Assembly: GCF_020520425.1 (NCBI RefSeq)
Contig: NC_079491.1
Coordinates: 22,001,449 to 22,065,448, forward strand
Reading direction: 5' to 3'
Length of the DNA stretch: 64,000 bases
From: Spinacia oleracea
Lineage: Eukaryota > Streptophyta > Magnoliopsida > Caryophyllales > Amaranthaceae
Position 1 is the first letter of the stretch, and each line of letters starts with the position of its first letter. Below the pieces are notes generated by a model, which searched no databases, was not told where the DNA came from, and worked only from the letters and a program-made list of their open reading frames with translations. This document shows positions 19,887 through 32,200 of this stretch, one piece after another. The translations under genes were made by a program, and so were the position numbers.

Positions 19887-22833
19887 ATTGGGCGGCAAGT
19901 TAGTAATCTTTGGAACCACTACAATCTCAAAATCACCCCGAGAGTAATACAACTTGGAACATGTAGTTATCATGTTTTGTAGATAGATTGAATCAGACTT
20001 GCTGAGGACATCGGTCAGATTCAAACAACAAACCAATATGTATTTTTCTTCCAATGTCTCAATCTTCACTCGATCTTTGCTTGAACGGATATCATTTCGA
20101 ACTAGATAACCATTATTATTCCCGTTTTTCTTCTTTTTTTCTTCACTTATTCGGCTATTCATACCACCGGATAACAAATATGTTACGTCAAGGGATTTGC
20201 CAATCGGACAACCTTTTGAAACATTTTCGTCCGGATATCTTGAATGAATCATTCCTGAAATATTTTAAATCATCCAATAAATCACAGAATACAAAGAAAA
20301 AATAAATATCAATTCATTCCATTGAAATTGAAACCCTAACCCTAAAATATTTCGGGTGATTCATTCAAAACGTTGGAAATAAAGACTAGTCGATTACCAA
20401 ATTTTTTAAAATAAAATCAATAAACTCGGATGGAAAGTGAAACACAATCATCCAAATCCTCTACTAACAAAGTGAAACCTGTAGAATTTTCGAATAACCA
20501 CCTGATATAAATTATCTTTCGCAAACTGAAACCCTTGAAATTTTATGGTAACCCAATCAATAAAAAACACTCGTTAACAAAGAAAAAAAACATTTAAATT
20601 GGATTAAAATTGAAACACTAAACCTATCGTGCCGAAATCGAACCTTCACAAACTGAAATCCTACCTTCTGCCGAGCCTTGCTCAAGAACACTCGCGGCCT
20701 TGTCTGTGTGTGGGGAGGAAAAAGAAACGCCGTCCAAAAACAGAATTTACAATGATAATCGCCTGTAGAATTTACAATGACAATCCTTTAAGTATTAGAG
20801 TCTTTTAAGCTGTTAAGGAGTCAATATTTATACTTTTGTTTTAGTGATTTGTTATTATTGTCAGACCCTAGCTCTTCAACGCACGGATGACATAGTAGTG
20901 TAACGCCCTGATAATTCGTTGATTTTTATAAAACATTTTCCAACTTGAAACAAAGGAATTATCAACTACCGCCACCATAGTAACGGCTAAGACTATTTAA
21001 CAGAATTACGTAGCGGAATTTAACTAACTTCCAAATATAATAAATAGTCAATGGTCATAAAACAACTTGGAACCATTAACGCCCAAAAACCAAACATTAA
21101 ATAGTTTAAAATCCATTAACTAAAGTTTAAAGAAATACTGTAGTCATGACTAGAAAATCAAAGTAGAGTTTATAAAGTACGGAAGTAGAATTGAACTCTC
21201 AAACACAATCTCCATGATAACTTCTCCCGCAAGTTATCTCTATAAACCTGTTTTATTAAAATATACTCCCCAACAACACAAATGAAACGATGGATCATCA
21301 TAGGGTCATTAAGGCAAAGGTCATGACCGAAAGACATAAAGCACGAATTCAGCAAAAGCTGAGTACGAACAAGCTAGAATAACATTCTATCCTAACATCA
21401 TTCACTCAACGAATTAAAAATCCACATGCAAAAGCCATTTAATAAACAAGTAAACATGGAGACAAGACTCGACACTTGACACGACTCTTGACTCACAGAT
21501 TAATTAAGAAGTAGCTCCGAACGGGTAAAATAAAGTATCCTCAAAAGGAAAGAAAATGGTGATGGGAGCCAACCATAACAAGTCGGACTCCTACCGACAG
21601 TCGGGCCATACCGACGGAATTCCAGTGCATAAAAGCATAAAAAGAAGAATGAAACGTCTTGTATCATTCAAGGAGTACAAGTTTTCCGGCAAGACTCCCC
21701 CCATTGTTCATACTCAAGGTATATACGTTCCAAGAGTTTTGAAGCTCATTCTGAGTTGCGCTTTACGTTAATTAATATTTTATGTACAAGGCGACTCAAG
21801 ACTCAACAACAAAGCAACAAAGCAACAATCAAACATTCATACTTCATTTTAATCCTTTAGGACTTGTGATCAAACATAGGACTCAAGTGATATTACTCCC
21901 ATTGTTCCTTCTCAAAACACTGTTTGAGATAACCCGACATTGCCTGTTAACAAGCGGGGTGTGCCCATAGCACGAATAGTCCTTAGTTCAATTCACATAA
22001 ACTTCCTAAACATATTCTACACATGGCAGTAGAATAAATAATGCACTGAGGCATAAGCACTTGGCTCAAAGTATGCTAGACATTCTGTACAATAGCATTA
22101 ACATAACTTGCATGTGAAACACTCATACATGCATATAAACTTGAACAACATGTTTGACATAATTCCACGATTATTAAAGATCACAACATGATTGTTCACA
22201 AAGCTTCATAAAGCATTAATAATCCATAACATGCTTACTCACACATCAAACATAAATTCACAACACACGATTCACAATCAATAAACATCACATAATCCTC
22301 ACGGAATAGGTGGTCACCCTAGACATGTACGTACCTGGAATACCTAAGTACGGGGGCCACTTTGCGAATCAAGGCTCAAAGTTAGAAATCACATCCTATT
22401 ATTAAAATGCGTAAGTACTAATTAAATGCAGTACAAAAGTTCCTAAATGCAGAATCATTGAATAACTTTAAAAATAAATAAAAGACAAAAATACCGTTTC
22501 AAATTTTACAGTCTCCAAAATAAAAAAAATAAAAAAAACCCTTCTACGCTTCCTGGAGTCTTTCACCATTTTGTTTACACCCTTCTTCTTGCTTCTCTGA
22601 TTTTGCAATAAGTTGAAGATAGGTAAAACATAGGCTATATTCAAATGTATCAATAAATAAACATTAATAAACATAAACATAAACATAGCACGATTACAAT
22701 GAAAGAAGATTAAATAAGTGCTAAAATTCAACAATTATTAGGAAATTCCCACTGGTCAAACCAGTTTTCTTCCTAAATTAACCGCGGTTGATTTAGGGTG
22801 CCGGATTTGTTTCCCGGAGGTTGAAGAGAGGTG

Positions 22834-23012
22834 CCGGTTAGGGTTTACGGAGGGTACCAAGTGATGTCGGTTAGGGTTTACGAAGGGTACCAAGCGCTGC
22901 CGGCTAAATAATCCGGAGGTTACCAAGCACTGCCGGCTAAATCATCTGGAGGTTACCAAGCTCCGCCGGTTAAATCAACCGGAGTTTACCAAGGGCTGCC
23001 TGCTAAATCATC
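22834..23012. repeat. 33-bp minisatellite inside the long LTR
   Basis: Five to six diverged units of the type CGGCTAAATCATCTGGAGG then TTACCAAGCNCTGC. Stops in all frames exclude a coding repeat. Neighbouring sequence (ccagaggtcg, ggaggtactac) is a decayed extension. Confidence 0.85.
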
Positions 23013-24807
23013 TGGAGGCCTAGCAAAACCGTTGGGTAATATATCCAGAGGTCGAAATCTGGCTCCAAATTTTATCTCCGGAGGTACTACATAGGTGCCG
23101 AATTTTTCTTCAGTGATTATTCCAATCGATATCTACTGATTTTGAGCTCTTTCGTAGTAGGCGATAGCCTAAAAGCTGAAAACGAATCATGATTGTCATT
23201 CTGTTGATGTCTATCACGAGAAATTGTCTCAGCGGCTTGTAGTGGTACAACTCTATTCTTGTCGTGCTGGTCAGTGCTTCATACTCCTTTCTTCAATGTG
23301 AATAGTTGGTTTACTCCATTTTGTATAAAGAATACAAATTCAAGTTGTTTACTTTCCCTTGAGTTCATATGTGTTTTCTAGCATTTTTTGTCATCGACTG
23401 TGAAGGGTGAGAAGTATAAGATTTCATAATTGTGCAAAAACACTTATGTTCTGAGTTCTCTGTACTTGATATATGCCTGCTGAAATGTACCAACGGTACG
23501 AATCATGGTTCTGCATCTTCTGCTTCTTTCTAGTCGGGGAACATTGCGGAAAATAATTTAGACGTTCTGTAGTTCACCATTGTTCATCGATTTGTATGTA
23601 GGGTGAAAATTAAGACTTATTAGCATTGTTAATTTACAAGTAGAGTGATTATATACTTTTGGATGGAAAAAAAATATAGATTAGAACAAGGGCAATTTAG
23701 AAAAAAAAAAAAATACAAAGTACTCCGTAGTATTTAAATAATTTTAAGTTATTCTGCATTTAGGTAAAATATTACCTGCATTTAGTACCCACCTTAAAAT
23801 AAAGGAAACTTAATTATTATCCGTGTTTACTAAATTTCCAGCAACTTTTATAGATCCTAAAACCCTTGTTTTAGTTAGGAAAAAGTCGTTATTTATTTAA
23901 TTAATAGTCTCAACTAGTCAACTCAAGTCCTAGCGTAAAACATTGACTTTTTGACCTTAAAATCATTAAAAAATCAACGCTTTAAAACCTTACAATAAAT
24001 CTGAAAATTTAAGTTGATTCCCATAATTTAAATTGACATTATATTAAATTATGTAAATCGATTTCCTATTAGGTTTGGATTAACACCCTAACAATAAATA
24101 AGCACAAAAACCATGTTTTGGTCATAAAAATCGACACTTTAAATACTATTAAATCTGAAAATAACTCATGTAATTAAAATCATCCTTATTAATTCAAATA
24201 TAAAAATCATCACAATACGGTGTTCATAACAGTTCCCAGCAATATAATAATTAAAATCAATAATTTAAAATACATAATTGAAATAGAATAGGTAAGAAAG
24301 AAGAGAAATATACCAAACCGACCTATAGCACGTTACAATCACGAATTTGATGTGATTGGGCGCAAAAGAAATTAATCGGAACAACACACACAACGCACGA
24401 GTATCGTGTGCGTGTGCGGGCAGCAACAAAGCAGCGCAGGCACGCGAGAAGAAGCGACGACACGAGGCGAGGCCTCGGCTGGATGGGTTCGCTCGACACA
24501 CACACACACAACACACATCTGTGTGTTGTGCGATGCGAAGAAGAGAGGGGCGAGGGTGTGCGCGCGTGAGGGCGAGATAAGAGGGAGTGCGAAAGGCGGA
24601 TGTGTGTGAGGCACGAAGGAGGAGAGGGACGAGGGCGAGCGTGCACGAGGCTCAGCACGCGCAGCAGCGAGGGCGGGGCGAGGCACGCACGAGTGCCCGT
24701 GCTCGCGGGTGAGGTCGGTCGAAGGAAGGGGCCGGACAAGAGGGAGAAAAAGAGAGGAGAGAGAGTGTTAATGAAATTATGTGGGGGATTTTCAATGCAA
24801 GGGTTTG

Positions 24808-24815
24808 TATTTATA
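24808..24815 (-). promoter_or_regulatory. LTR promoter TATA box
   Basis: TATAAATA on the minus strand, followed about 30 bases later by a CT-rich initiation region (actctctctcctctc), the usual layout of a plant LTR core promoter. Confidence 0.6.
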
Positions 24816-25151
24816 GTTACCTAGTCCCTAGTGGGCTCAGGTTTTAGGAAACTTAATTGGGCTTGGAGTTTGGGTTAGATTATAATTGAATGCTCATGAT
24901 TTTAGTTGGGTTTGCCAACGGAATTGGGTTGGAATTAAATCAAACTTTCTGAAAATGGCCCAATAAATTCCCGGTAATAAATAATGAATTTACTTAAAAC
25001 ATTCCTGGTTTTATAAAAATAATAATTATTTTATTTAAATAAAAATACATTTAAATCAGCATTAAATGCAAATTTAATTTCTGAAATCCCAAAAACATTT
25101 TATAATTATAGTAAAATGTATTTATAAATTCAAAAAATACGAGGTATTACA

Positions 25152-25730
25152 GTCTATCCTCCTTAAAAGAAGTTTCATCCCGAATTTTGGGCACGGAAAT
25201 CACAGTTTGAAAATCAAGACTTGAGACTTTAATGCGTTTTCTTGCAAAAGTTTTAGTTGTTGTACTCTTTAAGTAATTCAACGTGACAATATAAAGTAAA
25301 ACTTCACTAAAAAGTACTAAATTAGGCATAAAATAAGGGAAAATAAGGTTAGAAGCGCGAAATTCTACCTCGGGAAAAAGCTCGGGATATTTCTTTCTCA
25401 TTTCGTCATCGGCTTCTTAGGTAGCTTCTTCAGATTCTTGGTTAGACCATAACACTTTGACAATCTTAACATCTTTAGTTCGCGTACTACGAACTCTACT
25501 GTCTAGAATTTTGACTGGTCTTTCCTCAAAAGTTAAGCTTTGGTCCAACTCTATAGTCTCCGGTTGCAACACATGCGACTTATCCGGGACATACTTTCTC
25601 AACTGAGATATATAGAACACATTGTGCACTCTATGCAAGTCCACGGGTAAAGCAAGTCTATATGCTACCTTCCCTATCCGTTCTAGGATTTCATATAGGC
25701 CTATATACTTTGGGATTAATTGTAAGCTAA
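25152..25730 (-). pseudogene. Ty3/gypsy pol 3' end (integrase C-terminus and chromodomain), decayed
   Basis: Minus-strand remnant reading PKYIGLYEILERIGKVAYRL (GPY/F-type integrase tail), HNVFYISQLRKYVPD, then the chromodomain-like VKVLWSNQESEEAT followed by a stop (25415-25417) where Trp is expected, and DDEMRKKYPELF. The tail ends with a stop inside the LTR start, which is usual for this lineage. The element is truncated at about 25730, so most of pol, gag and the 5' LTR are missing. Confidence 0.85.
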
Positions 25731-26214
25731 AATAGATGTATGTTGGTCCTCCAATCGAGCAATACTAATAGAGGAGATGTTTGATTGTTTGGGTAAAGCC
25801 ACGTCGAATGGTAAAAGCTGGTGGAAAACACTGATAATGACCTAGGTTATCAACGTCTGAATCCAACAACCTGAATCTAGTATAGAAAATGGAAAACACG
25901 GCCAGGAACCAAACTACAACTGATTTTTTTTACAAGAAATGCAGATGCAACCATTTCTTGTTCTTTTGCGCAAGGTAATCACAACAGCAATGAGATTGCA
26001 GAGCTGTTTCTAATAAAAAAAACAAATATGGATGAGCAAGCATCGGAGAATCGTGTTGAAGTTTTCGAACCACTGCACATATAATCATCGCAACAAGGTG
26101 TCGAAGCTTACAATGAGAGAATATAATGGGCACATTTACAGATTAGATAAAAGAGCGCTGAACTCATCATCATGTCACAACTACAAGCCACCGTCAAATT
26201 GGTCAATTGAAATT
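25731..26214. other. Gap between retroelement remnant and CASP-like gene
   Basis: Probably contains the 3' UTR of the minus-strand CASP-like gene. Nothing else is recognised. Confidence 0.35.
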
Positions 26215-29200
26215 TCAGACAGAGGCCAAAATCCATAACATAAGATATGAAGACAAGGCAATAAGAAACCAGGTGATGAATGCAAATGTTACAGACAACT
26301 GGTACTTCAAACAAGGAAGATGCTCTGTTCTGCACAGGGATAGATCGTTGGCATACAGTACAACTATTCCTGCTGATGAGCATGCAGCCGCAAGCGATAA
26401 AGTAGCTGTCACCTGCTACCAAAATTCTACTGTCAGTCAAAATTAAACATGCTGATGCTAAATATAGTCATAGAAGTGATATATTTCAAATGAAACGATC
26501 AGCTCCAAGTTGAAGGATGATTGGTTCAATTACTTGATTGAAACTTACTAATGTGAAACTTATTCCATCTTTTTCTAACTACTCAAGAAACATCAATTTT
26601 CTCAATTGATAGGAAAGTGAACGTTTATTTGGAATAACAGGAAGTAGCAACATATATACATAACACAAAGTATTCAGCAAGCACCACAAAGAAAAAAAAT
26701 CTTTGGCATCTACAGTTAAGCAACCATGCCTAACCAAATGCAAGATTTTTAATATTTTTTAAATATAATCATCATTATCGTTACCCCAGTGCCTTCAAAG
26801 AGGCTCCCGCAACAAGCGGGGTAGGGGGGGTCAAACGTAGGCAACCTTACCCCTGTAGTTGCAGAGAGAAACATAAACGATAACGGGACAACCATCTTCT
26901 ACTTCATGGAAAGGAAGCGAAGAGGGTTTCAGAGCAATTTTGATTTAGTCCATCATATCCCAAAGCCAAAGGAACAAATAAATCTTTAGCTCCATACAAT
27001 ATCCAACGAGCTTAAATCTTGAATCACAATTGACACTCTTGTAAATTATATATGAAACAATAGAATGCTTATTTACACTAAGGCTGCAGTTTATTCAACT
27101 AATGACTAAATTAACTTGAGATAACACTAATAAGTTTGTGTGTAATTTTCTACGGTATCCAACGTAAATGCTTATGCACACCACTAATATAGAAAGGTAG
27201 TAATAAGCCGTCGAAAATCAATGAAGAAAAACACATTCAGTGGTTGGTGACCTTGGTGTGCCTTACCATGACTCCATGAGCATTCACAAAGAACATTTCG
27301 TATAAAATAACACACGAATTCATTAAGATTCCCCGAATTTGTGACGTTTTGCTGAGCTAGCTACGAGTGTATAAGTTTATATTTGCTTATATGGAGCCTG
27401 GCAATAACCAAAATTCATGCTGGCTATAGCATAGCCATTATCAGAATTCAAATATGCCTCCAGAAGAGACCCAAATAAAAAAGAAAAAAAATCACAAGCA
27501 AAACTATCTCTATGTCTAACTAGAATCATTCACAGCAAAGGCACATAAGTAAAAAAAAGAAGTAATAGTCTATTGATTACGTACCCAGTCACCAACAACA
27601 AACAGGCTCACTAAGACTGGACTCTGAATGTCTTTCTTTATCCTCAAGGCATAGGCATCCAGACAAGCAAGTCCAAAGCTCCATAGCACTTGAAGCCCCA
27701 TAGATGCAATCAAATAACTGAACCAAATAACATTTATTAGAATGGTACAAAGAAAACATATCCAAAGGTGCACAAATTACAAAGAAAGAAAACGAAACAT
27801 CCTGGTAAGACAGAAAGGAATTGAGTAATAGAATTCCCTGATTCTGGTAAAAATTGAGCAATATTAACAGGAACCGGCACACAAGGAAAATAAGAGACGC
27901 AGAGAGTTCTCTACGTTACAAGCTAATATCACCTAAAGTTAGTGGGCCAGTATTTTTATGCTAAAAGACTAAACACGTGTCTCTAGTTTAAAGGAAAGTC
28001 CCTGCCATGCAGCATATTCTAGCAGCATAAATAGATATAGTCTACATATAAAATGTGTATCAAGCAAGTGAAGCTGTAACCAAACACTCCACGAACCATT
28101 TGCACTGTTATGAAAATATAAAAGTTGATGGTATACGGAAGGAACTTGACAATCTAATAGAACATTAAACATAGGGCCAACCCTTACTTAAAAGGATAGA
28201 GTTCAACCAAAAGCTACATTCATCACAAACGTGAGCAAATACCCGTTCTTGACATCTACTCCCTTATCCCCATTTTAAGACTCCCAAATTGACTGAATGT
28301 ACATTAACTTCTCCATATATTGTTAAGGCCTGGGTTTGCTTATGCCTGTGCTGGCGCTCATATCGTGTTACCTATTTACCTAGGTGGCTACCTCTATTTG
28401 GGAATGATTCTACAAATGGATTCAGGAGAACTTTGACTCTTAACTCTTTCTTAATAGCGGAATAACTGCTGCTTGTATCTATTGCATTTTCAAATCCCAT
28501 CAAGAGAGTAAGTTTACCTTTTCAGAAGTACTACAATACCAGTTAATGCGAAACACAAAAGATGATAAGGACACATAAACCAGTTGAATACCTCTGATTA
28601 CCTCTGATCTGAGACACAAAACCAACTCATTAGGCACCTAAAGAGGATTGAGGCACTATCTATCTAGTACAAAAAGAGGACCACTGCCACCATCACAGAT
28701 AATGTTTTACACAGAACCTTCGGAAGTGCTTAACAGTAAATAAAATACTAAAATCAATTAACTAACAAATAGTTTATCCTAGGGATAAGAAGAGATAATT
28801 GGTTACCACAAGGACAGTGAAATCATGAATGGGTAAGATCTGGCAGCAATCATGTCCAAGACAGTTCACAAGTGAGAAGACACACAAGTAACATAAGGAA
28901 AAAAACACAAAAAAGAAACAAACATTATCTTCAATTCGACAAAAATGTCACTATTTCTCCAGAAATAATTATCCCCCACCCCTCCCCGATAAAATAAGAA
29001 AGACCTTCGAGATTAATGTCAGCAGAAAAACCAAGCATGAAATGTCACATTATTTATGAAAGAAAATGAAACAATTTCTTCTGGATTTTCTTTTCTAATA
29101 TTAAAAGCTCTGACGCTTTTTTCAAGACAGAGTCATAGTGTTGCATTACAAACTCATTGATAATAGAGTGAAAACAGCAACAATTGGGCTTCATATAGAT

Positions 29201-32200
29201 TTTCAATATATAACAAGAACTATGATACTTGTCTAATACTTCGTATGTTAGAATTCAAATACAGAAACATCAATCGGACCCTTATCAACCAACTATCTTT
29301 CTCGAACAAAAGTTCTATGCATTACTTCTGCAGCAACTATGTTTTAAGGCCTGCATTATTTAATTGTACCACCAGCTATATAGGCTCCTATGTAAGGATT
29401 TGTTCTTTTCACCTTCTTTCAAGTTTCAAGAACTTATGACATATTCTTATTAAAAAAAGATCAGATCAAACCTGAAGAAACCTGAAAAGTCCTTTAATTC
29501 TGTATTTGTACAAATTATGAAAATAGAGCTATTAGGAAAATACACATTAAGAAGAATCTAACAAGACCCCACTTGATAATGTTTTTCTTAACATACAGTT
29601 ATTGTAAAAGTTTGGTTAAATCAGGAGATGAGATGAGATCAGCCCAAACCTTATTTCAGGTGAGAAGAACTTAGCCTTAGTCAATAAGCAATCAGAATCA
29701 GGATATAATTGCATGTTCCAAAATGAGAAATACATTGCACCCTTTTGAGGGGTAAAGGATCGTGATTCACTATTTAACCTATGGTTATCATGGAATTCCA
29801 GCAAAAAGAATGCTGGCAATGAACTTGATAATCAAAAAGCAGTGTCAGAAGTTTGGACAGTTCCGACCAACTATCCAGTATAAAACAGAATTCACTGTAA
29901 GTTTCACATGATTTAATTCCTTCCCAGGAACAAAATCATAACCAGAAAATTGCAGATTACAAAAGCACATTACAGTCACATACTACTGTTCACAACTTTA
30001 GCATCAAATTTTCCTTATTTGTTTGGAAGACCCAAAATCTCAACACATTTTCCCTTGGAGTTAGGGTATAATTCATGGCTCAGAGTTATTCTTTCAATAC
30101 TAGAATTTTTGGGTAGGAATTAGCAAAAGCGTGTGAAAAAATATCTATTTACATTCTTTAATGAAGGATAACATTATTCGCTATTTCCAGGAGGTTACTA
30201 AATACATAAATAAATACAACCGCTTACTATTACATTATTCAATATTAAGAATGGCAGAACATGGAACAGGGCCTCAAATACTGCAAGTGTTCTGTCTCTT
30301 ATTACTCGCCTATTATCAACCTGGACACAATTCTATTGGACAAGCAAATTTCCTTTCTTAATATTTCTATTCAATGGGAGGATTGGAGAGATAAAATAGC
30401 CTTCCCTAACACATGCTTGTTATGAAGCACAGAAACGTCCATAGGGTTATATTTCATCATTTCCGAAAAGGGAAACACTGAAATATGCTTTAAAACAGGT
30501 AAGAGTCAAATGCAAAACGGAAACCTGCTATTCGAGCATTACGCTGTTTGAAACATCTACAATGATGCAGGCTCAACTGTTTAACATTTTGAGATGCAAG
30601 TAAAATTTAAACTCCTCCTATGCCCAAAACAATATTTTTTTAAAATCGTGCATACAAATATCCAAGATCTTTGTTGATCCAAGTCCCTCTCTTCTTATAA
30701 ACCCTGGTCTATATAGATCATCTCGCATCACTCTGGCCACCAACGACAAACATCTCACAACTGCTGTTGCAGTATCCACGAACTATACTTCTATTGCTTA
30801 GACTCACCAGCCCTCTCTACAAAGCTGTTCTCTGTATCTGCAACTCCCAAGAAGGCTGCCTTTGAGTCTGTACAGTTGTTATCCAAGCAGTACTTATCCC
30901 CCCCCCCCCCCCCTTCTTAATTCAAAATTACTCTATGCCTTTGCTTATGTGGTCCACATGGTGTAGGGTCATTGGTTGTTAGTAACTTTTTCTATCTGGC
31001 TTTATAGGAATAGTGGACAACGAGTACATTTACATGTCAATGATGGGTCAGAGAAAATAGTCACAATGATAGTGTTCATCTACTATAGACTACGGCATAA
31101 ATAATTTGCAAAAACAAAAAAGAATTTAAAATTTTGTCAACATTTTCCTGTCTGCATTACTGTTTGCATTACCGTGCTGCAAAGGATGCTTGTCAAATTC
31201 ATTGATTCAAATTTTCAATGATTTTTTATTCATTGTGAAAGTAGCATTGAAAGTATTATGGGATGGCAACAAATTAAATTTCAATAAAGTTCTGGAGTGG
31301 AGAAAGTACTTACAGTTCCATTAACAAAAAGGAAAACTGTAACATGAATACATGATAGATTTATGGGAAAAGCTGAAAGAAAAAGGGAACTTTTATAGTT
31401 CTACGTAGGGAACCAACTTAGTTTCATGCTGGTAACTTCATAACAGACGTTATCTTAAGAAACATTAGGGAGTACCTCATAATAAGAATCTTTACTTGGT
31501 TTGAAGAGGCTTGAGTTATGACAGAGTACCTATGGAGCCATGGAGGGTTTTTGAGGCGAAACTGCTAAAGGGATTCCACTACATATGTTTTGACTACTTA
31601 AGATGGTCTATGAAAGAGTAAATAACAAAGTAACTCATGGCGCTACAAAACAATATAAGTCAATCATAGACAGAAAGCCATGATGTTATTTGTTAAAAAC
31701 ATGGCTTTGCTAGATGTGACAAGTGAAAGCTTCAATGACAAGGTAGAACTTCGGAGAGCCATCTGAATGTCAAAGGTCTAAAAGTATAACTACTAAGACA
31801 ACATTTGGAATATAGGTTTAGACTTTTGGATAAAAACGAAGGTAACATACTAACATCTCTGGCTTTATAAACCAAAACAATAAAAATAGAGATAAATGTT
31901 ACCCAAGATATAGTATTTTAAATACCAGGAATCAATAATGCACGACAGTAGGCTAGAAATGAAAATATTAGTATAATTTCAGAGGCTTAAGATGGTTGCT
32001 ACTTAATGTACTTATCTCAAGACCAATTTCTAATAAGTAGAAATATGTACGGAAAAGTGAAAATCTGATGGTGGCAGAGATGAGGAAGTTCCATTGGATT
32101 TTCCAACCGTATTAGAAAAGATAAAATCAAGAATAAGACAACAGACAAGATGGGGTTTCAGAAATTTATGCAGATAGTAGAACGCGAGGGACAAGAATCA

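Larger units (their letters stand above)
16384..20252 (-). pseudogene. Nucleoredoxin-like gene, TE-disrupted (copy 2)
   Basis: Second copy of the gene at 8301-12183 with the same ATG context, the same CACTA and MITE insertions, and the same single-base loss near 16588. In addition, an extra T near 17405 (ctcctctaac against ctcctcaac in copy 1) shifts the frame between the SGDGEMNYLDR segment and KMFSNKNIMVCC, so module 2 is split into frames ending at 17389 and starting again at about 17438. Copy 1 keeps this stretch open. A few substitutions (for example Asp to Gly in CGDR, Met to Thr in SSMDF) separate the copies. Confidence 0.75.
14389..22459. repeat. Tandem duplication, copy 2 (about 8.07 kb)
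   Basis: Near-identical second copy of 6307-14388. Net length is about 11 bp shorter, mainly from small deletions within the MITE (17859-18157). Past 22459 the LTR continues uninterrupted, so this copy keeps the original right-hand context and copy 1 keeps the original left-hand context. Confidence 0.95.
20899..25151 (-). mobile_element. Long (4.25 kb) LTR of a chromovirus-type Ty3/gypsy element
   Basis: On the minus strand the LTR begins TGTAATACCTCG at 25151 and ends GGGCGTTACA at 20899. It lies directly downstream of a polypurine tract (AAGGAGGATAGAC, 25152-25164) and the pol remnant, so it is the 3' LTR. A TATA box (CTATAAATAC) near 24808-24816, followed by a CT-rich start region, marks the U3/R boundary. 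The GC-rich, CG-rich block at about 24360-24770 is the leader region and produces several long but meaningless open frames. A 33-bp minisatellite lies at 22834-23012. No partner 5' LTR is present. Confidence 0.8.

Noticed and set aside
24265-24824. Several overlapping open frames (up to 138 aa) on both strands
   Set aside because: They come from CG-rich, low-complexity LTR leader sequence; no domain, and frames are open on both strands because stop codons are rare in GC-rich DNA.
30897-30914. Run of C residues
   Set aside because: Simple homopolymer in an intron, no further structure.
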